From Brachybacterium fresconis (lineage in GTDB: Bacteria > Actinomycetota > Actinomycetes > Actinomycetales > Dermabacteraceae), in contig NZ_JAGIOC010000001.1 of the NCBI RefSeq assembly GCF_017876515.1, forward strand, positions 496,001-560,000: 64,000 nt of DNA, in the 5' to 3' direction. Below, piece after piece: positions 59,797 to 64,000 of the stretch (position 1 is its first letter; the number at the start of each line of letters is the position of its first letter). The position numbers and the translations under genes were made by a program. The notes beneath the pieces are model-generated. The model saw only the letters and a program-made list of their open reading frames with translations, had not been told where the DNA came from and did not search any database.

Positions 59797-61689
59797 TCAG
59801 TCCGTCCCGTACTCAGCGCTCACGTGATGCACCTGCCCGCCCCAGCCGTCCTCGGGGAAGGCGTCGGACACCTTCAGATACACGTCCTGGTCCTCGCCCT
59901 CGAGATACGGCGTCAGGTCGACGATGTGATCGGCGCGGTTGGAGGCGTCCCGGATCGGCTCGTCCTCCGCCAGCACGCGGGTCCAGGTCCGCCCGTCGGC
60001 TCCCAGGTCCACCAGATACTGATTGCTGATCGTCACCGTGAGCTCACCCGACGTCGTCCCCGCCGGGAACGGGAAGCGGTAGACGAAGGAGCTGTCGCCG
60101 TCGGCGAACCGGCCGGGTTCGTCGGTGACGCCCGACCCGCCGGCGTCGAACAGCCACGGCGCGTCCTCGCTGGTCCCTGCGTCGAAGTCGATCGTGCGCG
60201 CCACCACCACCGCCGTCCGGGCGAGGAACTCCAGCCCGCCGGGGGCCCTCGCCGACACCGCGAGCAGATGGTTCCCGTCGGCCGCATCCGGCGGGACGGT
60301 CACCTGCACGGGGATGCGGGCGGTCACGGGCCGGCCGTCCGTCTCGGGCACGTCGAGCTGGACCTTCTGCTCGGTCTCGACCACCCAGCCGTCAGGCCCC
60401 TGCGCCGTCAGGTGCACGGGGACATGGCGGGCATGACGCGAGGTGACCGCGACCTGCAGCTCCACCTCGAGCTGCCGGGGCTCGCCGTCGGGCATCACCA
60501 CCGGGACCGGCGCGAGGGAGGCGGACAGGGAGCGGTCCACGCCGCCGATCGGGACGTCGGCGATCAGCGCGCTGAGGGCGCTCGCCTGGGTGCGCCAGTC
60601 GAAGACGTTCGGGGACGCCTGCGTGCTCGCACCCGCCCAGCGCACCCCGAGCCGGTCGGCGATGGTCCGGTCCTGCTCCCAGATGGTCGCCGCCTGGGAC
60701 GCGACGACGTCCCGGTACCGGTCATCGCCGGTGGTGTCGGCGAGGTCCATCAGGTAGCGCAGGAAGATGCCCTTGAACTGCTTGTGGTTGTCGTTGGTGG
60801 TCTCTCCCAGCACGTCGGTCCACTCGGTGAGGATCCCGTCGGCGAACAGAGCGCCCTCGGCCAGCGCCGAGTCCGCGACGTACCGGGCCTGCTCGAGCAT
60901 CTGCGGGTCCCCGGTGGCGCGCCACAGCTCGAGGGGGGCGCCGACGGCCAGTCCCTGGTTGTAGGTGTAGACGTGGTCGCCGTTGTTCTCGCAGGCATCC
61001 GTCAGGCCGTCGTTGAGCAGGCCGTCCTCGTTGATCATCCCGCTGGCGAGGTACCAGTCCCATGCGATCTGGGAGCGCTCGAGCCACACCGTGTCTTCGG
61101 GGATGCGGTTGTGCAGCTCGGCCGTCAGGCGGATCCACTGCCCGTTGGTGACGGCGTTCTTGTAGGTGCGCTCCTCGTTCCACCAGATGCCGCCCCCGCA
61201 GGTGCTGGGGTCCCAGAAGTCGTTCATGAACTCGCCGATGGTCACGGCCATGTCCAGGTACTTCTGATCCTCGGTGAGGTCGTAGGTGGTGATCCAGGTC
61301 AGCGCCCACCAGCCCGAGTCGTCGATGGCCCGGCTGGTGAAGTTGCCGTACAGCTCGTCCCCGGACAGCTCCCCGGCGGGGAACGGGCCCTTGTTCCGCT
61401 CGAAGGTGTGGTCCAGCCGGCCGAGGTAGCGGCGGTCGCCGCTGCGCAGCATGTAGTCGCCGATGGTCTGGAGAGCGACCGCGGAGTTCCACCAGCTCGA
61501 GGGGAACCAGGCCTTGTTCTCGTCGTAGTCGTCCAGCAGGACGTCGGCGGCGACCCGCGCCCGCGCCAGCGCCTGCTCACCGCCGCTGTGCGGAGAGCCG
61601 GGTGGCGCCGCGTGCGCGACGGAGGCCGCCCCGAGCGCGGGCAGGGTGGCGGCTGACAGGGCGATGAGGGTGCGGCGGGACATGGTCAT
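59797..61689 (-). CDS. Secreted GH76 family glycoside hydrolase
   Basis: GH76 enzymes cleave alpha-1,6-mannan. The 630-residue protein has a Tat-like signal (SRRTLIALSAATLPALG) and a helical barrel with the paired catalytic Asp123-Asp124 (RAIDDSGWWAL) and HVYTYNQG. Downstream are an NPCBM-associated/NEW3-like beta domain (about 395-510) and a C-terminal beta module. The start at 61689 is set by a GGAG 10 bases upstream. Yeast or plant mannan is a likely food; a LacI-type palindrome precedes the gene. Confidence 0.9.
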   Translation of the reverse strand: MTMSRRTLIALSAATLPALGAASVAHAAPPGSPHSGGEQALARARVAADVLLDDYDENKAWFPSSWWNSAVALQTIGDYMLRSGDRRYLGRLDHTFERNKGPFPAGELSGDELYGNFTSRAIDDSGWWALTWITTYDLTEDQKYLDMAVTIGEFMNDFWDPSTCGGGIWWNEERTYKNAVTNGQWIRLTAELHNRIPEDTVWLERSQIAWDWYLASGMINEDGLLNDGLTDACENNGDHVYTYNQGLAVGAPLELWRATGDPQMLEQARYVADSALAEGALFADGILTEWTDVLGETTNDNHKQFKGIFLRYLMDLADTTGDDRYRDVVASQAATIWEQDRTIADRLGVRWAGASTQASPNVFDWRTQASALSALIADVPIGGVDRSLSASLAPVPVVMPDGEPRQLEVELQVAVTSRHARHVPVHLTAQGPDGWVVETEQKVQLDVPETDGRPVTARIPVQVTVPPDAADGNHLLAVSARAPGGLEFLARTAVVVARTIDFDAGTSEDAPWLFDAGGSGVTDEPGRFADGDSSFVYRFPFPAGTTSGELTVTISNQYLVDLGADGRTWTRVLAEDEPIRDASNRADHIVDLTPYLEGEDQDVYLKVSDAFPEDGWGGQVHHVSAEYGTD

Positions 61690-61738
61690 GGACGGGGCTC
61701 CCGATCGTGGCGCTCGGACGTCGAACGCGCTGGACGTG

Positions 61739-61754
61739 CCGTGAGCGCTCACGG
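61739..61754. promoter_or_regulatory. LacI-type palindrome upstream of the GH76 gene
   Basis: CCGTGAGCGCTCACGG is a perfect 16-bp palindrome with the GAGCGCTC core known from the cellulose regulator CebR. It lies 50 bases before the GH76 start, suitable for repression. No LacI gene is adjacent, so the regulator must be elsewhere. Confidence 0.65.
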
Positions 61755-61844
61755 ACGCCGTCGAGCATGACATCGGTCACAGGAGGCGTCAATCGTCTGC
61801 CGCCCGCGCACGCCCATCCGGAGACCGACGGAGCGTCCGGTCCG

Positions 61845-62621
61845 CTACTGCTCGTCGAGGTACCGCAGCACGGCCCGCACCCGCCTGCTGGTCTGCTCGT
61901 CGCCGCTGAGCTCGAACTTGTCGAAGGTCGCGCTGATCGCCTTCTCGACGGTGGACAGCGAGAGGAACAGCCGCTCGGCGATCCCGCGGTTGGACAGGCC
62001 CTCGGCCATCGCTTCGAGCACCTCGACCTCGCGCGGCGTCAGCCGGCTGAGCACCTGGCGCTGTTCGGGACTGCGCAGCAGGGTCCGCACCACGGCCGGG
62101 TCGATGACGGTGCCGCCGGAGGCGACGGCGTGGACGGCGCCCAGGAAGCCGTCGATCTCGGTGATGCGGTCCTTGAGCAGGTACCCGATGCCGGGAGTGT
62201 CGGCGCCGAGCAGGTCGCTGGCGTACTCGCGGGCCACGTACTGGGAGAGCATCAGCACGCCGACGTCCGGGTGCTCCCGCTTGATCCGCAGCGCCGCGAG
62301 CAGTCCCTCGTTGGTGTGGGTGGGCGGCATGCGCACGTCGACGATGGCCAGCTGCGGCCGGTGACGGGCCACCTCCTGCAGCAGGGTCTCCCCGTCGCCG
62401 ACGGAGGCGAGCACCTCGATGCCCTCGTCGACCAGGAGGCTGCGCACGCCCTCGCGCAGCAGCACGGCGTCGTCGGCGAGGACGACGCGCAGCGGCGGCG
62501 TGCTCGCACCGGGGTCCTCAGGACGGGGCACGGAATTCTCCCTCATGTCGGGCTCACTGCGGTCGCTCTCCCTCGGGTCGGGCGTGCTCACGCCGGGTTC
62601 CGTCATGCCGGGCTCAGTCAC
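61845..62621 (-). CDS. NarL/FixJ-type response regulator
   Basis: The 258-residue protein has a receiver domain (residues about 44-165, phosphorylated Asp95 in IVDVRMPP) and a LuxR-type HTH at the C-terminus (LTPREVEVLEAMAEGLSNRGIAERL). The Ser/Pro/Glu-rich first 40 residues look disordered. The GTG start overlaps the histidine kinase stop, so the pair is coupled. Its target genes are not visible. Confidence 0.9.
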   Translation of the reverse strand: MTEPGMTEPGVSTPDPRESDRSEPDMRENSVPRPEDPGASTPPLRVVLADDAVLLREGVRSLLVDEGIEVLASVGDGETLLQEVARHRPQLAIVDVRMPPTHTNEGLLAALRIKREHPDVGVLMLSQYVAREYASDLLGADTPGIGYLLKDRITEIDGFLGAVHAVASGGTVIDPAVVRTLLRSPEQRQVLSRLTPREVEVLEAMAEGLSNRGIAERLFLSLSTVEKAISATFDKFELSGDEQTSRRVRAVLRYLDEQ

Positions 62622-63786
62622 GGGGGATCTCCGCGGTGATGGTGGTCGGTCCGCCGAGCGGGCTGTCCACGCTCACGCTACCGTCCAGCGCCGCCACCCG
62701 CCGGGCGAGGCCCTGCAGCCCCCCGCCCTCGGGGTCCGCGCCCCCGATGCCGTCGTCGGTGACCGTCAGCCGGAGCAGCTCGCGGTCGGCCTCCTCGATC
62801 GTGACCAGGGTGAGGTCCACCCGGGAGGCGCCGGCGTGCTTGACGACGTTGGTCACCGCCTCGCGAGCCACGAAGTAGGCGGCCGATTCGACGGCCTGCG
62901 GAAGCTCGTCCTCGAGGCGGAGGTCGAGATGCACCGGCACCGGGCTGGTCTCGGCGACCCCGTCCAGCGCCGAGGCCAGACCGTGCTCGTCCAGGGCCGT
63001 GGGATAGATCCGCCAGGCCACCTGCCGCACCTCCTCGATGAGGGACTGGGACTGGGTGTGGGCCTGGTCCAGCAGCGCGGCGGAGCGCTCCGGGTCGCCG
63101 GCGCGGCGGGCGCGGGCGAGGGTCACCGAGAGGGACACGACGTTCTGCTGGACCCCGTCGTGCAGGTCGCGTTCGATGCGCCGACGCTCGTCGTCGATGG
63201 CGACCACCACCCCGCGCCGGGTGGTCAGCAGACGGCTGATGCGGCTGTCCATCGCGTCGGCGCGCACCACGGAGGTCCACCGGCGCAGCAGCGTGGTCTG
63301 CAGCCAGACGACGAACTCGGCGTACAGCGCGGCGGCCAGCAGGCTCGAGGTGCCGAAGATCAGCAGCACGGCCGGAGCGGGACGGCTGATCGCCCACAGA
63401 TCGAACTCGATGATCACCGCACTGCCGTAGAGGGACTGGACGAGACTGCCGAGCACCACGGCGGCGACCAGCATCAGCAGGTCCCCCATCACGTATCCCA
63501 GCACGCCGGCGAGGGTGCCGTGCAGGAGGGACCGTCGGCCTCCGAGGAAGCTCCCGCCCGAGTCCTCAAGCTGCAGGCGGTAGGCCCAGCCCAGCCGAGC
63601 CAGCTCCCAGCGGCGCACGCGGCGGAACGGGCCGCGCCAGCGCACCAGCTGCAGCAGCGCGGTCAGCACCAGCAGCGGCCCCACCAGCAGACCCAGCAAT
63701 GCCCCGGCGACATGGCGCAGCGAGCGGCGCGCGAGCCGGGTGGGCTCGCGGGGCAGCTGGTGACCGGAGAGGTCGGGAAGGCGCAT
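62614..63786 (-). CDS. NarL-type sensor histidine kinase
   Basis: The 390-residue kinase has an N-terminal region with about four hydrophobic segments (25-160), a HisKA_3 dimerisation domain with the phosphorylated His209 (ERDLHDGVQQ) and a C-terminal HATPase domain (REAVTNVVKHA, DDGIGG). ATG 63786 has TGGAG 5 bases upstream. It forms an operon with the response regulator. Signal unknown; no extracellular sensing domain is seen. Confidence 0.9.
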   Translation of the reverse strand: MRLPDLSGHQLPREPTRLARRSLRHVAGALLGLLVGPLLVLTALLQLVRWRGPFRRVRRWELARLGWAYRLQLEDSGGSFLGGRRSLLHGTLAGVLGYVMGDLLMLVAAVVLGSLVQSLYGSAVIIEFDLWAISRPAPAVLLIFGTSSLLAAALYAEFVVWLQTTLLRRWTSVVRADAMDSRISRLLTTRRGVVVAIDDERRRIERDLHDGVQQNVVSLSVTLARARRAGDPERSAALLDQAHTQSQSLIEEVRQVAWRIYPTALDEHGLASALDGVAETSPVPVHLDLRLEDELPQAVESAAYFVAREAVTNVVKHAGASRVDLTLVTIEEADRELLRLTVTDDGIGGADPEGGGLQGLARRVAALDGSVSVDSPLGGPTTITAEIPRD

Positions 63787-64000
63787 GGGGACTCCAGGAC
63801 GGGAGGGGACGACGCCGCTCGGCGTCGCCTGCAAGCTACCAAGGCCTCCGCGGCGGGGGCAGGGGGCAGCCCTCAGCGGGCGTTACGGGTTTCCGTACGA
63901 GGGCCGCCGGTTCCCCGCCGCGGGCGGAGGGCCCGCCCCGTTCTGCCGCCGCCTGTGGCTCCGTAGCGTCGTCGGCGACGTATCACCCACCTTTGGAGAT
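63787..64000. other. Intergenic region, upstream space of the kinase and of the next gene
   Basis: No coding sequence is supported. TTTGGAG at 63992-63998 could be a ribosome binding site for a gene starting just past the window on the plus strand. A possible promoter region lies around TACGGGTTTCCGTAC. Confidence 0.4.

Noticed and set aside
59203-61656. A long open frame on the plus strand antisense to the GH76 gene
   Set aside because: The GH76 gene on the other strand has a signal peptide, catalytic motif and ribosome binding site; the antisense frame has no family-like sequence.
1-64000. CRISPR array, restriction-modification or toxin-antitoxin system
   Set aside because: No regularly spaced repeats with spacers and no Cas, methylase or endonuclease-like genes were seen anywhere in the window.

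Overview
The window is high-GC DNA from an actinomycete. The order aceE, fabD-fabH-acpP-fabF and a DUF3145 gene, an ADP-ribosylglycohydrolase/PfkB sugar cluster and an aromatic-carotenoid cluster of Brevibacterium type together point to the Micrococcales. A Brachybacterium-like relative is my best inference, not something the sequence proves.

Positions 1-8.7 kb are mostly core genome: the end of pyruvate dehydrogenase E1, the type II fatty-acid synthesis genes, peptide deformylase coupled to an OsmC-like protein, tRNA-Asn, a LacI regulator divergent from a clan GH-A glycosidase, and tRNA-Met(CAT). Next to tRNA-Met lies an integrase relic fused in frame to a decapitated formylglycine-generating enzyme (FGE). 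This is the probable left edge of an accessory region that runs to an IS256-type relic near 31.2 kb.

Positions 9-31.3 kb hold a sulfatase island. There are three cytoplasmic Cys-type sulfatases (CxPxR), an intact FGE coupled to two DUF202 membrane proteins, and two related PadR-sulfatase-MFS cassettes (9.9-13.8 and 26.9-30.9 kb). A GPH symporter-LacI-sulfatase unit carries its own palindromic operator. The logic appears to be import of sulfated compounds, cytoplasmic desulfation, and FGE activation of the sulfatases. Inside the island sit a nucleoside or ribosyl-compound cluster (GntR, ADP-ribosylglycohydrolase, NCS1 permease, PfkB kinase; compare E. coli yegTUVW) and several frameshifted genes.

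Positions 31.5-39.5 kb hold a six-gene operon: FAD oxidoreductase, lipoprotein binding protein, two permeases, a phosphodiesterase-like hydrolase and an M14-like metallopeptidase. A SorC-family regulator is divergent. It looks like a complete uptake and breakdown pathway for an unidentified substrate. Positions 39.5-42.9 kb are a decayed stretch (E2 fragment, FUSC-family pseudogene, photolyase N-terminal remnant) around a DUF2795 gene and ohr.

Positions 42.9-55 kb hold a photoprotective cluster on the minus strand: crtE, a TspO-like gene, crtB, crtI, crtYc, crtYd, crtT, crtU and a P450, then ferrochelatase and an SDR/DUF2867 protein. The set predicts isorenieratene and probably its hydroxylated form. 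A MarR regulator is divergent from crtE, and a nearly identical 11-bp palindrome abuts the -10 element of both the marR/crtE and hemH promoters, which suggests one regulon for pigment and heme. The last part (55-64 kb) carries an ATP-grasp enzyme, RF3, a cardiolipin-synthase-like protein, an HXXEE protein, a secreted GH76 mannanase with a LacI-type palindrome upstream, and a NarL-type two-component system.
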